A stretch of 64,000 bases of DNA, from contig NZ_CP109090.1 of NCBI RefSeq assembly GCF_035917575.1, positions 930,001 through 994,000 of the forward strand, written 5' to 3'. The notes below the pieces were generated by a model. It was not told the DNA's origin. It did no database searches and saw only the letters and a list, made by a program, of their open reading frames with translations. The position numbers and the translations under genes were made by a program. Positions 26,234 to 37,372 of this stretch are shown in pieces. Each line of letters opens with the position of its first letter. Position 1 is the stretch's first letter. This DNA is from Streptomyces sp. NBC_01788. GTDB taxonomy: Bacteria; Actinomycetota; Actinomycetes; Streptomycetales; Streptomycetaceae.

Positions 26234-27048
26234 CCACCGTGACGCCCCCGCTGCCGTACCGGGTCGCCGCCATCCGGCCGGAGACCGCCGATACCCGCTC
26301 GGTCGAACTGGTGCCGGCCAGGCGGGAGCTTCCACCGTTCTCGCCCGGCCAGTTCGCGATGATCTACGCCTTCGGTGTCGGCGAGGTGCCCATCTCGGTC
26401 AGTGCCCTGCGCGGCCCCCACGGAGGGCTGGTGCACACCGTACGCGCGGTTGGCGCGGTCTCGACGGCGCTGTACCGACTGCGCCCGGGGGACACCGTGG
26501 GGCTGCGCGGGCCGTACGGCACCGGCTGGGACCTGGGCGCGGCGGCCGGTCGGGACGTGCTGGTGATCGCAGGCGGGATCGGGCTGGCGCCGCTGCGGCC
26601 GGTGGTGCACGCGGTCCTGGACCGGCCCACGGCGTACGGCCGACTTGAGATCCTGGTGGGCACCCGCGCCCCCGACGACCTGGTCTACCGGGACGAGATC
26701 GAAAGCTGGCGCGGCGGAGCCCGGGTGGGGGTGACCGTCGACCGCCCCAGCCCGGGTTGGCACGGCGCGGTAGGGGTGGTCACCACACTCCTGGACCGGT
26801 TCGCCATCCAGCCGGACCGCACGTGCGCGCTGGTGTGCGGGCCCGAGGTGATGATCCGCCACACCGCACGCGCTCTGACGGATCGGGGCCTGTCCCCGCA
26901 CCGCGTCCAGGTATCCCTGGAACGCAACATGCGTTGCGCCACCGGCCACTGCGGCCACTGCCAGCTCGGCCCGCTCCTGCTGTGCCGCGACGGCCCGGTC
27001 GTCGGCTACGACCGCGTCGAACCACTCCTCGCCGTAAGGGAGCTGTGA
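26230..27048 (+). CDS. hyhG: Hydrogenase gamma subunit, FAD/NAD(P)-binding
   Basis: A 272-residue protein of the ferredoxin-NADP reductase type. The FAD part has '[20 protein letters not shown]' and '[20 protein letters not shown]'; the nucleotide part has '[18 protein letters not shown]' and '[18 protein letters not shown]'. A 2Fe-2S motif ends it: '[19 protein letters not shown]'. It exchanges electrons with NAD(P)H for the hydrogenase. It is the third gene of the operon, two bases before hyhS. Confidence 0.9.
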   Translation: MTTVTPPLPYRVAAIRPETADTRSVELVPARRELPPFSPGQFAMIYAFGVGEVPISVSALRGPHGGLVHTVRAVGAVSTALYRLRPGDTVGLRGPYGTGWDLGAAAGRDVLVIAGGIGLAPLRPVVHAVLDRPTAYGRLEILVGTRAPDDLVYRDEIESWRGGARVGVTVDRPSPGWHGAVGVVTTLLDRFAIQPDRTCALVCGPEVMIRHTARALTDRGLSPHRVQVSLERNMRCATGHCGHCQLGPLLLCRDGPVVGYDRVEPLLAVREL

Positions 27049-27049
27049 G

Positions 27050-27937
27050 ATGAACACGGACCCGGATACAGGCACCGGAGCGGATGCCGATCCCCGGCCG
27101 ACACTCGCCGTGTGGAAGTTCGCCTCCTGCGACGGCTGTCAGCTGACCCTGCTCGACTGCGAGGACGAGCTGCTGGGCCTGACCGACCGGATACGCATCG
27201 AGCACTTCCTGGAGATGTCCGCCGCCGAGGGCCCCGACGGACAGCGCGCGAAGCTGGAGGGCCGCGGACCGTACGACCTCTCGCTGGTCGAAGGGTCGAT
27301 CACCACGGCCGAGGACTCCGAGCGGATTCAGCACATCCGGCGCGTCTCCCGGCGCCTGGTGACCATCGGAGCCTGCGCCACCGCGGGCGGCATCCAGGCG
27401 CTGCGCAACTTCGCCGACGTCGCCGAGTTCCGCGCCGCGGTCTACGCCCGCCCGGAGTACATCGCCACGTTGGAGACTTCGACGCCGATCTCGGCCCATG
27501 TTCCGGTCGACTTCGAACTGCGCGGCTGCCCCATCGACCGTCGCCAGCTCCTCGAAGTCATCACCGCCTTCCTGGCCGGACGTAAACCCAACATCCCCGA
27601 CCACAGCGTCTGCTTCGAGTGCAAGAGGCGCGGCACCACCTGCATCACCGTGGCCCATGGCACCCCTTGCCTGGGTCCGGTCACCCATTCCGGCTGCGGC
27701 GCCATCTGCCCCGCCTACGGACGCGGCTGCTACGGATGCTTCGGCCCGAGCAGCAACCCCAACCTGCGCTCCATGGTCAGGCAGCTGTGCCACGACGGGA
27801 TGAGCGAGCGCGACATCCTGCGTGTCTTCCGTACCTTCAACGCCGCGGCGCCGGAATATGCCTCAGTACCCGAGCTCACGGCCAAGGAGCAGGAACCTCG
27901 GGCCGGGACGGACACGACCCCGGAAGGGCCGGCATGA
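27050..27937 (+). CDS. hyhS: Hydrogenase delta (small) subunit
   Basis: A 295-residue protein with '[20 protein letters not shown]' (first cluster ligands), '[15 protein letters not shown]', '[17 protein letters not shown]', 'LRGCPIDR', and a C-terminal cluster block '[18 protein letters not shown]' and '[19 protein letters not shown]'. This is the Fe-S small subunit that pairs with the Ni-Fe subunit. The intact copy ends with an ATGA overlap into what is left of a large-subunit gene. A second, truncated copy precedes the intact hyhL on the other strand. Confidence 0.9.
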   Translation: MNTDPDTGTGADADPRPTLAVWKFASCDGCQLTLLDCEDELLGLTDRIRIEHFLEMSAAEGPDGQRAKLEGRGPYDLSLVEGSITTAEDSERIQHIRRVSRRLVTIGACATAGGIQALRNFADVAEFRAAVYARPEYIATLETSTPISAHVPVDFELRGCPIDRRQLLEVITAFLAGRKPNIPDHSVCFECKRRGTTCITVAHGTPCLGPVTHSGCGAICPAYGRGCYGCFGPSSNPNLRSMVRQLCHDGMSERDILRVFRTFNAAAPEYASVPELTAKEQEPRAGTDTTPEGPA

Positions 27938-27990
27938 GCCATCGCGGATCCCGCGTACTGCGAATTGGACGCACTGGCCCGCGTGGAAAG
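27934..27990 (+). pseudogene. Hydrogenase large subunit, first ~18 codons only
   Basis: '[11 protein letters not shown]' corresponds to 'MNHRGTRVLRL' of the intact large subunit. A frameshift follows, after which the 'DALARVEG' segment can still be read. The match stops near 27990 and the DNA continues as an E2 fragment on the other strand. This marks the break point of the + strand operon. Confidence 0.75.
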
Positions 27991-27999
27991 GCGCCACAC

Positions 28000-28308
28000 C
28001 GGCGAGCCGCTGGACCGTGATCGTGGAGTCGGACACCTCGGAACCGCGCAGCCTGCCCGTACGGGCACGCGTGACGAGGTCCTTCGAAGCTGTCATCAGC
28101 GTCGGAAGGTCCAGGGTGTCGGCGTCGTGCAGGGCTGGGGCGACGAGCCCTGCACCGCGCAGGACACGGCTACGCCGAGGTGTACGCCCTTGCCTGCGGT
28201 GAAGCGGTCATCGGTCCAGAAGCCGTTGAGTTCGGGTACCTGACGGGCCGCGAGGGGGGCCGCCTTGAGCAGCAGAAGGGCGGGAAGCGAGACCGGCCCG
28301 TTCGGGCC
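28000..28308 (-). pseudogene. 2-oxoacid dehydrogenase E2 catalytic-domain fragment
   Basis: On the - strand 'LPALLLLKAAPLAARQVPEL' and 'NGFWTDDRF' match the intact E2 at 33684-35264 ('APAALLLKAAAAATHEVPGL'). After a one-base loss it goes on '[15 protein letters not shown]' and '[18 protein letters not shown]'. Both ends, including the HxxxDG active site, are missing. It abuts the hydrogenase large-subunit fragment. Confidence 0.75.
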
Positions 28309-28398
28309 AAACCCCGGCCCGGGGTCGGCACCGCATGCGTCGGCATGTCGCGCGTGGCACGTTGGGTACAGCAGGATTGTGAGGGAAGGGCGGCGATC

Positions 28399-29316
28399 AT
28401 GCGAGCTCACCTCGGAGATCAACTCGTCATCGAAAGCCCGGCGACCGGCGCCACCAGGCGGGACGGCGAGATCGTCGGACTTCACCACGCTGATGGAACG
28501 CCTCCCTACGACGTGCGCTGGTCGGACACGGACGAGGTGACCCTGGTGTTCCCCGGGCCTGACGCGCACGTCCGTCACATCGGGCCCGAGCCCGTGAAGC
28601 ACGAGCCTCCCCGATCCCCGGACGTGGATGAGGCGGGTGCAGTGTCCGGCGCGACCTGGCTTGCTGGGGTACCCCACCCCGGCGACATCGGCCGACGCGT
28701 GGCCGCCGAACGCAAGCGACAGGGCCTGGGCCGGGAAGAGACTGCCCGCCGCGCCGCAATGGCTCCGGACTACCTCGCCTACCTCGAAGAACACCGGGCC
28801 GATCCGAGCCTGGCGACCCTCATCCGCCTGGCCGCGGCGTTGGGCACCAGCGTCGCGGCCCTGCGTGGAGGCGGCATCGATCTGCCGCCAGGCCAGGGCC
28901 ACGCGCTCCTGCACCCTCAGCTGCAGGCCCTCGGCCCCGACGAATGCCGCGCCCTGCTTTCCACACACGGTGTGGGGCGCGTCGCGGTGTCAACCCCCGA
29001 TGGCCCGGCGGTCGTCCCGGTGAACTATGCGGTCATCGATGGCGCGATCGCCTACCGGACGGCGCCCGACTCCGTACCCGCGGCGGCCGTGGGAACGGAA
29101 GTAGCCTTCGAGGTCGACCACGTGGACGAGGCCATGAGCCAGGGCTGGAGCGTGCTCGTCATCGGCCCCGCGCGGGTTGTCACCGAGCCCGACGTCGTGC
29201 GGCGGCTGGCCGAGCATGCCCACACCGAGCCATGGGCCGGCGGCGTACGTGAACTGTGGGTGTCGATCCAGCCCAGGCGCCTCACGGGTCGCCGTATCAA
29301 GCCGGCCGATCAGTGA
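28399..29316 (+). CDS. DUF1918 + HTH + flavin split-barrel regulator-like protein
   Basis: A 305-residue three-part protein. Residues 1-60 are DUF1918 ('MRAHLGDQLVIESPATGATR'). About 100-160 is an XRE-type HTH ('ARRAAMAPDYLAYLEEHRAD'). From 175 on is a pyridoxamine-oxidase-like barrel ('HGVGRVAVSTPDGPAVVPVN', 'EVAFEVDHVDEAMSQGWSV', 'EPWAGGVRELWVSI'). It resembles the shorter protein at 3152-3811 over the last two parts. A flavin- or F420-sensing regulator is a reasonable guess. A deleted copy with the same upstream region lies at 16108. Confidence 0.88.
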   Translation: MRAHLGDQLVIESPATGATRRDGEIVGLHHADGTPPYDVRWSDTDEVTLVFPGPDAHVRHIGPEPVKHEPPRSPDVDEAGAVSGATWLAGVPHPGDIGRRVAAERKRQGLGREETARRAAMAPDYLAYLEEHRADPSLATLIRLAAALGTSVAALRGGGIDLPPGQGHALLHPQLQALGPDECRALLSTHGVGRVAVSTPDGPAVVPVNYAVIDGAIAYRTAPDSVPAAAVGTEVAFEVDHVDEAMSQGWSVLVIGPARVVTEPDVVRRLAEHAHTEPWAGGVRELWVSIQPRRLTGRRIKPADQ

Positions 29317-29614
29317 TTGGCCACGGCCTGCCGCTCGCCCTGTACGCATTCCACGAGGCAGCGCGCGGACGCGCAGTCCACGTCCGTCATGCGCCGCACC
29401 AGCCCGTGTTCGGCGGCCAGACGCCGCGGGGCGGAGCGGCGTACTCATCGGTGACGAGCAAGGCATCCATCCGGCCCTCGGGCGGCTCCGCACCGGGACC
29501 GCCGTCGAAGGCGACACGGTGGCGGCCGCCGGCGACCAGCAGGCCGGCCGGTACGAAACGCGGGGCCGCCATGGCGCCCCCGCCCAGCAGCGTGAGCCGC
29601 AGCGGCGGCGCCAT
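29310..29614 (-). pseudogene. MBL-fold hydrolase, truncated and frameshifted
   Basis: ATG 29614 has GGGAGGTGA upstream and starts 'LRLTLLGGGAMAAPRFVPAG', then 'HRVAFDGGPGAEPPEGRMDA', the opening of a metallo-beta-lactamase-fold family of Streptomyces. A frameshift near 29430 leads to 'RLAAEHGLVRRMTDVDC' in another frame and a stop at 29310. The catalytic His motifs are missing. The first 75 codons (29387-29614) form an open frame. Confidence 0.6.
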
Positions 29615-29698
29615 ATGCGTCACCTCCCGGTGACGTGACCTGGTCATCAGTCTGGAGCAAGCGGTAACCGTGGACCTGAGCCGTCCGGCCAGGTACCG

Positions 29699-29712
29699 GG
29701 GCCGTTCGGCCC
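29699..29712 (+). promoter_or_regulatory. Palindrome upstream of the acs-pdh-ACP operon
   Basis: GGGCCGTTCGGCCC is a perfect 6-2-6 palindrome 61-74 bp before the start of the acetate-CoA ligase gene. It has the size of a DevR/DosR-type site (GGGNC-N4-GNCCC) and is a candidate operator for the whole operon. GC-rich palindromes arise often by chance in such DNA. Confidence 0.35.
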
Positions 29713-29772
29713 AGTGCGGGCGGGGCGGACCGGACGGAGAGTGGAAGAAGGCCCGCAGGAAGGAGGGCCGGC

Positions 29773-31583
<1,811 letters not shown>

Positions 31584-31587
<4 letters not shown>

Positions 31588-32609
31588 GCACCACCCGCAC
31601 GCCGCGCGCACCGCGGTCGGCCTCTCGTCCGAACCGTCAGGCCGCGCACCGGCTGGCCTTGCTGGAGTCGATGCTGCGCGTCCGCCGGTTCGAGGAACGC
31701 TGCGTGGAGTTGTACAGCGCGGCGCGCATCAGGGGTTTCATGCACCTCTACATCGGTGAGGAGGCCGTGGCCGTCGGCGTCAACGAAGCGCTCACGAACG
31801 ACGACGCGGTCGTGTCGACGTATCGCGAACACGGGCACGCACTCGCCCGCGGGGTTCCGGCCGAGGCGATCATGGCGGAGATGTTCGGCAAGGTCACCGG
31901 CTGCAGCCACGGCCGGGGCGGCTCCATGCACCTCTTCGACGCCGGCCGCCGCTTCTACGGCGGCAACGCGATCGTCGGCGGCGGGCTGCCTCTGGCAGCC
32001 GGCCTCGCCCTCACCGACCGCATGACCGGACGCAACCGTGTCACCTGCTGTTTCTTCGGCGACGGCGCCTTCGCGGAGGGCGAGTTCCACGAGACCGCCA
32101 ACCTCGCCGCGCTGTGGGGACTGCCCCTGCTGCTGGTCTGCGAGAACAACCTGTACGCGATGGGCACGGCCCTGGCCCGTCACCAGGCCCATACCGATCT
32201 CGCTCTGCGGGCCGCCGGGTACGGCATGGTCTCCTGGGCAGTCGACGGCATGGACGTCTTCGCCGTCGAGGACGCCGCCCGGCGGGCGGCCGAAGGGATA
32301 CGTGCCGGAACCGGACCGCACTTCCTGGAAATGCGGACCTACCGCTTCCGCGCCCACTCCATGTACGACCCCGACCGCTACCGCGACAAGGCCGAGATCG
32401 AGCACTGGAAGGAGCGCGACCCGGTCGAAGGGCTCGCCCGGCGGCTGCGGGAGGCGAAGGAGCTGTCGGACGAGGCCCGGACCGCCCTGGAGGACCGCTT
32501 GGCCGCCGAGATCGACCGTGCCGTCGAGACGGCCGAACAGGCTCCCGAGGAACCCGTCGAGGATCTGCTGAAGTACGTGACCAGCCCGGTGCAGGCGAGT
32601 CGGCCATGA
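31584..32609 (+). CDS. pdhA: 2-oxoacid (pyruvate-type) dehydrogenase E1 alpha
   Basis: A 341-residue thiamin-diphosphate enzyme subunit. It has '[20 protein letters not shown]', '[15 protein letters not shown]', '[14 protein letters not shown]' and the ThDP-binding '[20 protein letters not shown]' with 'CENN'. The phosphorylation-loop region '[16 protein letters not shown]' is typical of PdhA. It could also serve acetoin or another 2-oxoacid, since Streptomyces normally uses an AceE-type E1 for pyruvate. It overlaps both neighbours by 4 bases. Confidence 0.85.
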
Positions 32610-33682
32610 CAACGACCACGCGTACCGCCAAGTCCGCCACGGCCTCGGACCGCAGGACGACCTATCGCGAGTCGATGCGCGAGGCCCTGCGGGAGGCGCT
32701 GCGCAACGACGAGCGAGTGTTCTTGATGGGTGAGGACGTGGGCCGGTACGGCGGCTGCTTCGGTGTCAGCCTCGGCCTGCTGGAGGAGTTCGGGCCCGAG
32801 CGGATCCGTGACGCCCCGTTGTCCGAGTCGGCGTTCGTCGGCGCCGGCATCGGTGCGGCCCTGGGCGGCATGCGGCCGATCGTCGAGATCATGACGGTCA
32901 ACTTCAGCCTGCTGGCCCTGGACCAGATCCTCAACAACGCAGCGACCCTGCTGCACATGTCCGGTGGCCAGCTGCCCGTTCCGATCGTGATCCGGATGAC
33001 CACGGGCGCGGGACGGCAGCTCGCGGCCCAGCACTCGCACAGCCTGGAGGGCTGGTACGCGCACATCCCAGGCCTGCGTGTACTGGCCCCGGCGACCCTC
33101 ACCGACGCCCGGTACATGCTGGCTCCCGCACTCGCCGACCCGAACCCCGCACTGATCTTCGAGCACGGCAGCCTGTACAACGTCTCCGGTGACCTGCCCG
33201 CCGAGGCGGGGCCGGTCGACATCGACCACGCGACAGTCCGCCGGTCGGGCACGGACGTCTCCCTGATCACCTACGGCGGCTCACTGCCCAAAGCGCTGAC
33301 CGCCGCCGACGATCTCGCCGGCGGCGGCATCAGCGCCGAGGTCGTCGACCTGCGTACCCTGCGCCCCCTGGACGACGCCACCATCGGCGAGTCGGTCGCG
33401 CGCACACATCGCGCCGTCGTCATCGACGAGGGCTGGCGCACCGGCAGCCTCGCCGCGGAGATCTCGTCGCGCCTCACCGAACAGCACTTCTACGACCTCG
33501 ACGCCCCCGTCGAGCGGGTGTGCAGCGCCGAAGTTCCCGTGCCGTACGCGCGCAGGCTGGAGGAGGCCGCGCTGCCGCAGGTCGGCGGAATCGTCGCAGC
33601 CGCGCGTCGCACGGTCGGCGAGTCCGTGCCGGCCGGAGCCGACGAGGCGCAATGGCAGCCGGTCACCGGGAGGTCGGGTTGA
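32606..33682 (+). CDS. pdhB: 2-oxoacid (pyruvate-type) dehydrogenase E1 beta
   Basis: A 358-residue protein with '[20 protein letters not shown]', '[13 protein letters not shown]', '[20 protein letters not shown]', '[20 protein letters not shown]', 'HGSLYNV' and '[18 protein letters not shown]', all standard for the beta subunit. Its N-terminal tail is longer than usual. It couples to E1 alpha by ATGA and is one base before the E2 gene. Confidence 0.88.
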   Translation: MTTTTRTAKSATASDRRTTYRESMREALREALRNDERVFLMGEDVGRYGGCFGVSLGLLEEFGPERIRDAPLSESAFVGAGIGAALGGMRPIVEIMTVNFSLLALDQILNNAATLLHMSGGQLPVPIVIRMTTGAGRQLAAQHSHSLEGWYAHIPGLRVLAPATLTDARYMLAPALADPNPALIFEHGSLYNVSGDLPAEAGPVDIDHATVRRSGTDVSLITYGGSLPKALTAADDLAGGGISAEVVDLRTLRPLDDATIGESVARTHRAVVIDEGWRTGSLAAEISSRLTEQHFYDLDAPVERVCSAEVPVPYARRLEEAALPQVGGIVAAARRTVGESVPAGADEAQWQPVTGRSG

Positions 33683-33683
33683 G

Positions 33684-35264
33684 ATGGCCGCGTTTACCAT
33701 GCCCTCACTCGGCGCGGACATGGACGAGGGAGTGCTGCAGGAGTGGCTCGTGACCCCTGGGGACCAGGTCCACAAGGGCGACGTTGTGGCGGTCGTGGAG
33801 ACCGAAAAGGCGGCCATCGAGGTCGAGTGCTTCGAGTCCGGGACCGTGGGACGGCTGCTCGTTCCGCCGGGGACCCGGGTGGCGGTGGGGACACCGCTCG
33901 CGGTGATCGAAGGCGAGGCCGCGCCCGGTGTACGGGCGGGCGCCCCCGAGGCGCCCGCGACGGCAGGGGCCGACGCGGTCCCGCCCATGGCCGCCGAGCC
34001 GGTCGGGGTGCGTCTCCCGCAGAGGACGCCCACGCGCGCGGACACCGACGGAGAACCGGTCTCACGGCACGAACGCCCGGGACCTCCGCGCAAGGTGGCC
34101 CGGGAGTCCAGGCCCGTCCATGAGCCGGTGCGCACGGAATCCCGCGAGGAGCCGGCCAGGCAGCCCGTACGCTCGACAGGCAGTTCTGCCTCACAACCAC
34201 CGCGGGAGCCGTACGCCGGGGGCGACTCGGTCATCGGGGCCGGGCCGCTCGTGCGGCATCTGGCGGTGCTGCGGGGCGTCGACCTGACGGCCCTGCACGG
34301 CACCGGGCCCGGTGGACGGATCACTCGTACCGACGTGGAGCGCGCCTCGCCGCCGCGCGCCCCCAGGGTACCGGCGACTCCGTACGCACGGCGGCTCGCC
34401 CATGATCTCGGCATCGATCTCACGGCGGTACGGGGCACCGGGGACGGCGGAGCGGTTCGAGCGGCGGACGTACGCACGGCCATGCGCGCAGGCACCCGGA
34501 GGCCCGAGGGGAATGGAGCCGAGCGGCCGGCTCAGCGTCGACGGGACGGCGAGCAGCGCGCGCACGCGATCGTACCGACCGGCACCGGCCCGGAACAGCG
34601 CACGGACGCCATGCGCCGTGCCATCGCCAACCTCATGAGCCGCTCCAAACGGGAGATCCCGCACTACTACCTGTCCACCACCATCGACCTCAAGGCGGCC
34701 GAGGACTGGCTGCGCCGCATCAACCGCGGTCGTCCGCCTGCCGGCCGCCTCGCGCCGGCGGCCCTGCTGCTGAAGGCCGCCGCGGCGGCGACGCATGAGG
34801 TCCCGGGTCTCAACGGCTACTGGCAGAACGACAGGTTCGTCCCCGGTTCCGAGGTCAACGTGGGGGTCGCGGTGTCACTCCGGCATGGCGGACTGCTCGC
34901 GCCGGTCATCCACCGCGCCGACACACTGCCGCCCGACGCCCTCATGGCCAGTCTCAAGGATCTGGTCCAGCGCGCCCGCCGGGGACGGTTGCGTGGCAGC
35001 GAGACGACCGGGGCCACCTTGACCGTCACCAGCCTGGGCGACCTCGGCGTGGAGACGGTGTTCGGTGTCATCCATCCGCCTCAGGTGGCCCTGGTGGGCT
35101 TCGGCGCGGTTGTCGAGCGGCCCTGGGCCTCGGATGGCATGCTCGGCGTGCATCCGGTGGTGACGGCGACCCTGGCCGCCGACCACCGGGCCACGGACGG
35201 TGCCGTAGGGGCACGCTACCTGACGGCGATCGGCCGATTGCTACAGAAACCGGAGGAGCTGTGA
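33684..35264 (+). CDS. pdhC: Dihydrolipoamide acyltransferase E2 with two peripheral-subunit-binding domains
   Basis: A 526-residue E2. The lipoyl domain has Lys42 in 'VVETEKAAIEVE'. A long Pro/Arg/Glu-rich linker follows. Then come two E3/E1-binding domains, about residues 190-220 ('VLRGVDLTALHGTGPGGRIT') and 235-270 ('HDLGIDLTAVRGTGDGGAVR'). The catalytic domain ends with 'LAADHRATDGAVGARYL' (HxxxDG active site). Most E2 proteins have one binding domain. No E3 gene is in the operon, so a housekeeping E3 must serve. A fragment of a second E2 lies at 28000-28308. Confidence 0.88.
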   Translation: MAAFTMPSLGADMDEGVLQEWLVTPGDQVHKGDVVAVVETEKAAIEVECFESGTVGRLLVPPGTRVAVGTPLAVIEGEAAPGVRAGAPEAPATAGADAVPPMAAEPVGVRLPQRTPTRADTDGEPVSRHERPGPPRKVARESRPVHEPVRTESREEPARQPVRSTGSSASQPPREPYAGGDSVIGAGPLVRHLAVLRGVDLTALHGTGPGGRITRTDVERASPPRAPRVPATPYARRLAHDLGIDLTAVRGTGDGGAVRAADVRTAMRAGTRRPEGNGAERPAQRRRDGEQRAHAIVPTGTGPEQRTDAMRRAIANLMSRSKREIPHYYLSTTIDLKAAEDWLRRINRGRPPAGRLAPAALLLKAAAAATHEVPGLNGYWQNDRFVPGSEVNVGVAVSLRHGGLLAPVIHRADTLPPDALMASLKDLVQRARRGRLRGSETTGATLTVTSLGDLGVETVFGVIHPPQVALVGFGAVVERPWASDGMLGVHPVVTATLAADHRATDGAVGARYLTAIGRLLQKPEEL

Positions 35265-35545
35265 GTCGGATGAAGCCCCTGGACAACACGGAGGCCAGGA
35301 CCGTGGTCGAGGAGTCGATCAGCCGGATCGTGCCTGACGCGGATTTCACCCTGGTCGGACCGGACGACAAGTTCCGTGACGTGCTCGAACTGGATTCACT
35401 CGACTTCCTCAGCCTGGTGGAGCTCCTGGCCGAGCGCACGGGAATCCGGATCGACGAGGAGGACTACCCGGAGCTGACCACCCTGTCCGATGCCACGCGG
35501 TTCCTGGTCGACCGGACGAAGGACGAGGCCGGCCCAGCCTTGTGA
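35261..35545 (+). CDS. Acyl carrier protein
   Basis: A 94-residue protein of ACP type with 'FRDVLELDSLDFLSLVELLA', where Ser46 in the DSLD motif should carry phosphopantetheine. GTG 35261 overlaps the E2 stop and has GGAGGAG upstream; ATG 35270 is possible. As last gene of the operon it may accept an acyl group made by the ligase or the dehydrogenase complex. No ketosynthase or other partner is nearby, so its acyl chain is unknown. Confidence 0.85.
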   Translation: MSRMKPLDNTEARTVVEESISRIVPDADFTLVGPDDKFRDVLELDSLDFLSLVELLAERTGIRIDEEDYPELTTLSDATRFLVDRTKDEAGPAL

Positions 35546-35649
35546 TCGTCCGGCGTCCGTACCCGCGGAGCATGCCCCATGAAAGGACGGGAAGGGGATG
35601 CACGTCGGCCCGGGCCGGACGGCTCAGGCGGTTCGTTGCGGGTGCTCGC

Positions 35650-35950
35650 CTACTCGCGCTGTTCGCATCGCGGACTTACTCCCAGGCGCCCGAGAAGGCT
35701 CGCTGCGCGCCGGAGCAAGGGCGGACTGGGTCTGACCGCGGGCATACTCCGGTCCTCCAAAACCCGCGCAGGCGCCGACGATGACCAACTCCGCGGCAAC
35801 TGAGCGGCGAAGACCTGGTGGCGCAGCGGATCGACGGCGTAGGCGGGCGGGTTGATCCGGGTCATCACGGTCAGCCAGGTGGGCAGTCCCTTGGCCGGAC
35901 AACACCCCGGACAGGAAGAGCACGGGAAACAGCAGGAGCGGCGCGATCAC
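35650..35950 (-). pseudogene. ABC-2 type transporter permease, C-terminal remnant
   Basis: On the - strand 'PLLLFPVLFLSGVLSGQG' in one frame and 'MMTRINPPAYAVDPLRHQVF' in the next correspond to the ending of DrrB-like ABC-2 permeases (FLSGxLFP ... LPxWLxxLTRxNPLTYAVDPLR). The join is frameshifted and the N-terminal two thirds are missing. It overlaps the FtsH fragment at a break point near 35945. Confidence 0.6.
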
Positions 35951-36045
35951 ACTGCTGCGCGGCCCCGGCCGCCCTTGAGCGCCTGGCCGAACAACTGGTC
36001 AGCCACGAGATGATCGACAGCTCCGTCGCCCTAAATGTGCCGGTG
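35941..36045 (+). pseudogene. FtsH C-terminal fragment
   Basis: The DNA from 35941 to 36045 closely follows the intact ftsH near 12474-12578. It reads 'AITLLRG', then after a frameshift 'ALERLAEQLVSHEMIDSSVA', against '[20 protein letters not shown]'. Nothing else of the gene is present. Confidence 0.75.
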
Positions 36046-36378
36046 GCCCGCAAAGTACCCGCCTCACCTGTTTCGCCACGAACACCACAAGCCGGCCGAT
36101 CGCCGAGCTGGAGCTCCGCCACCGTCTGCGAGCCCAGGCCGAGGACCACCGGCGCTTACCTAACCATCGGTCAGATCCCGGTCCCTCTGCCGCCCAGACT
36201 GGGCCGCCTCATCGGTTCTGCGTTGAGTGGTCCATCTGCGTGTCGTGCTGGTGTTGCTACAGGTAGTGTGGCGGCAGTTCGCCTTGCTCTGTCGGGCGGA
36301 TGGTGTGCCGGGAAGTCTGGTCGGCGATGGACCCGTCGTGGTCCGAACCAGCAGCTGCCGTCCCGATGGAGTCTCACG
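36046..36378. other. Stretch without recognised gene
   Basis: About 330 bases after the FtsH fragment. A - strand frame has 'VLGLGSQTVAELQLGDRPA', which looks protein-like but I cannot assign it. The end should contain the promoter of the 70-aa gene. Confidence 0.3.
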
Positions 36379-36591
36379 ATGTCGCCCCAGGAACCCACTT
36401 CTTCGTCCCCTTCCGAGTCCCGGGATTCAGCGATCTGGCAAGTTCTCGTCAGCTTCGACACGTACGCCCGCATTCGTAACGCGCGTAATGGCATCCTGCC
36501 TGCCACCCGTGTCACCCCGCAGGACGCGGATCGCGCCTTCGGCGCTCTTCAGAGGTCCATCGAACGGCTCCGGAATCTCAACCGGCAGTAA
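36379..36591 (+). CDS. Small protein of unknown function (70 aa)
   Basis: GGAG lies 7 bases before ATG 36379. After a Ser/Pro/Glu-rich start the protein has an ordered-looking part, 'WQVLVSFDTYARIRNARNGI' and 'DADRAFGALQRSIERLRNLN', rich in Arg and suggestive of two helices. I recognise no family. The surroundings are decayed DNA, so it may be a survivor or a chance frame. Confidence 0.45.
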   Translation: MSPQEPTSSSPSESRDSAIWQVLVSFDTYARIRNARNGILPATRVTPQDADRAFGALQRSIERLRNLNRQ

Positions 36592-36936
36592 TGCACAGGG
36601 CGGGCGGCCGCAACGTTCTTGGGCTGGGTGGCGGGACCGGGACGCGGTCAGATGACGCCGATGGGCTGCTCACCTCCGCGCAACGGGCCGTATGAACCTC
36701 ATGGTGTACGCGGCCGGCGGTAGCTCTTTCCTCGCGGTGAGTGTGGCCCCGAGGGCCGGGCAGCTGGCCGCGATCTACTTCCTCTTGGCGGGACTCATCG
36801 CCTGCCTGGCCTCCTTCTGCGGTGCGTTCTCCACCACGGTGCCACGGACCCAAGCCGGCAAACACTCGGCAGACCGGACCACTGCTTCCTCCGATAGACC
36901 AGCCGGTCGGTGTCGCCGGTGTAGAGGAGTGTGCGG
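36592..36936. other. Stretch with a possible truncated membrane ORF
   Basis: From ATG 36692 (+) the frame gives one plausible membrane helix ('GQLAAIYFLLAGLIACLASF'), then runs into low-quality text at the IS256 fragment. There is no clear ribosome binding site. It could be a gene start cut off by the transposon. Confidence 0.3.
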
Positions 36937-37226
36937 TCGAAGCCATGCTCCTGGAAGCCAAAACCGACCTGACCGCCTTCGCTGACTTCCCCGAGCGACA
37001 TTGGAAGAAGATCCAGTCCACCAACCCCCTGGAACGGGTCAACCGAGAGATCAAGCGCCGCGTCGACGTCGTCCAGATCTTCCCCAACCCCGCCGCCCTC
37101 GAACGCCTCACCACCGCCGCCCTCATCGAGATGCACGACGAATGGATCGCCTTCCCCCGCAGCTACCGCCCCAAGGGCGGCATGGACTCGATCTACCCCA
37201 CGACCGAAGATCCTCCCAACGCGGTT
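36937..37226 (+). pseudogene. IS256-family transposase, C-terminal fragment
   Basis: The frame has 'LEAKTDLTAFADFPERHWKK', 'IQSTNPLERVNREIKRRVDV', 'VQIFPNPAALERLTTAALIE' and 'MHDEWIAFPRSY', the end of a Mutator/IS256-type transposase (NPLERxNREIKRRTDVVxIFPN). The catalytic D, D residues upstream are missing and I see no inverted ends. Confidence 0.8.
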
Positions 37227-37372
37227 ACACCACCACAGGGGACATGGCCTCAGCCCACCCGTGATGATGATTTCAGAGCCGGCCGGAGTGCGCTCGGCCC
37301 GCTACTCCGTCCGTTGCCTGGTACGGGCCGATAACCCGGGCGGCAAACGCGCGGCCACCGGCGCGGACAACG

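Noticed and set aside
28295..28308. Palindrome GGCCCGTTCGGGCC before the DUF1918 gene
   Set aside because: It lies at the edge of the E2 remnant and is likely ordinary GC-rich coding text; the order of the arms does not fit the DosR-like box.
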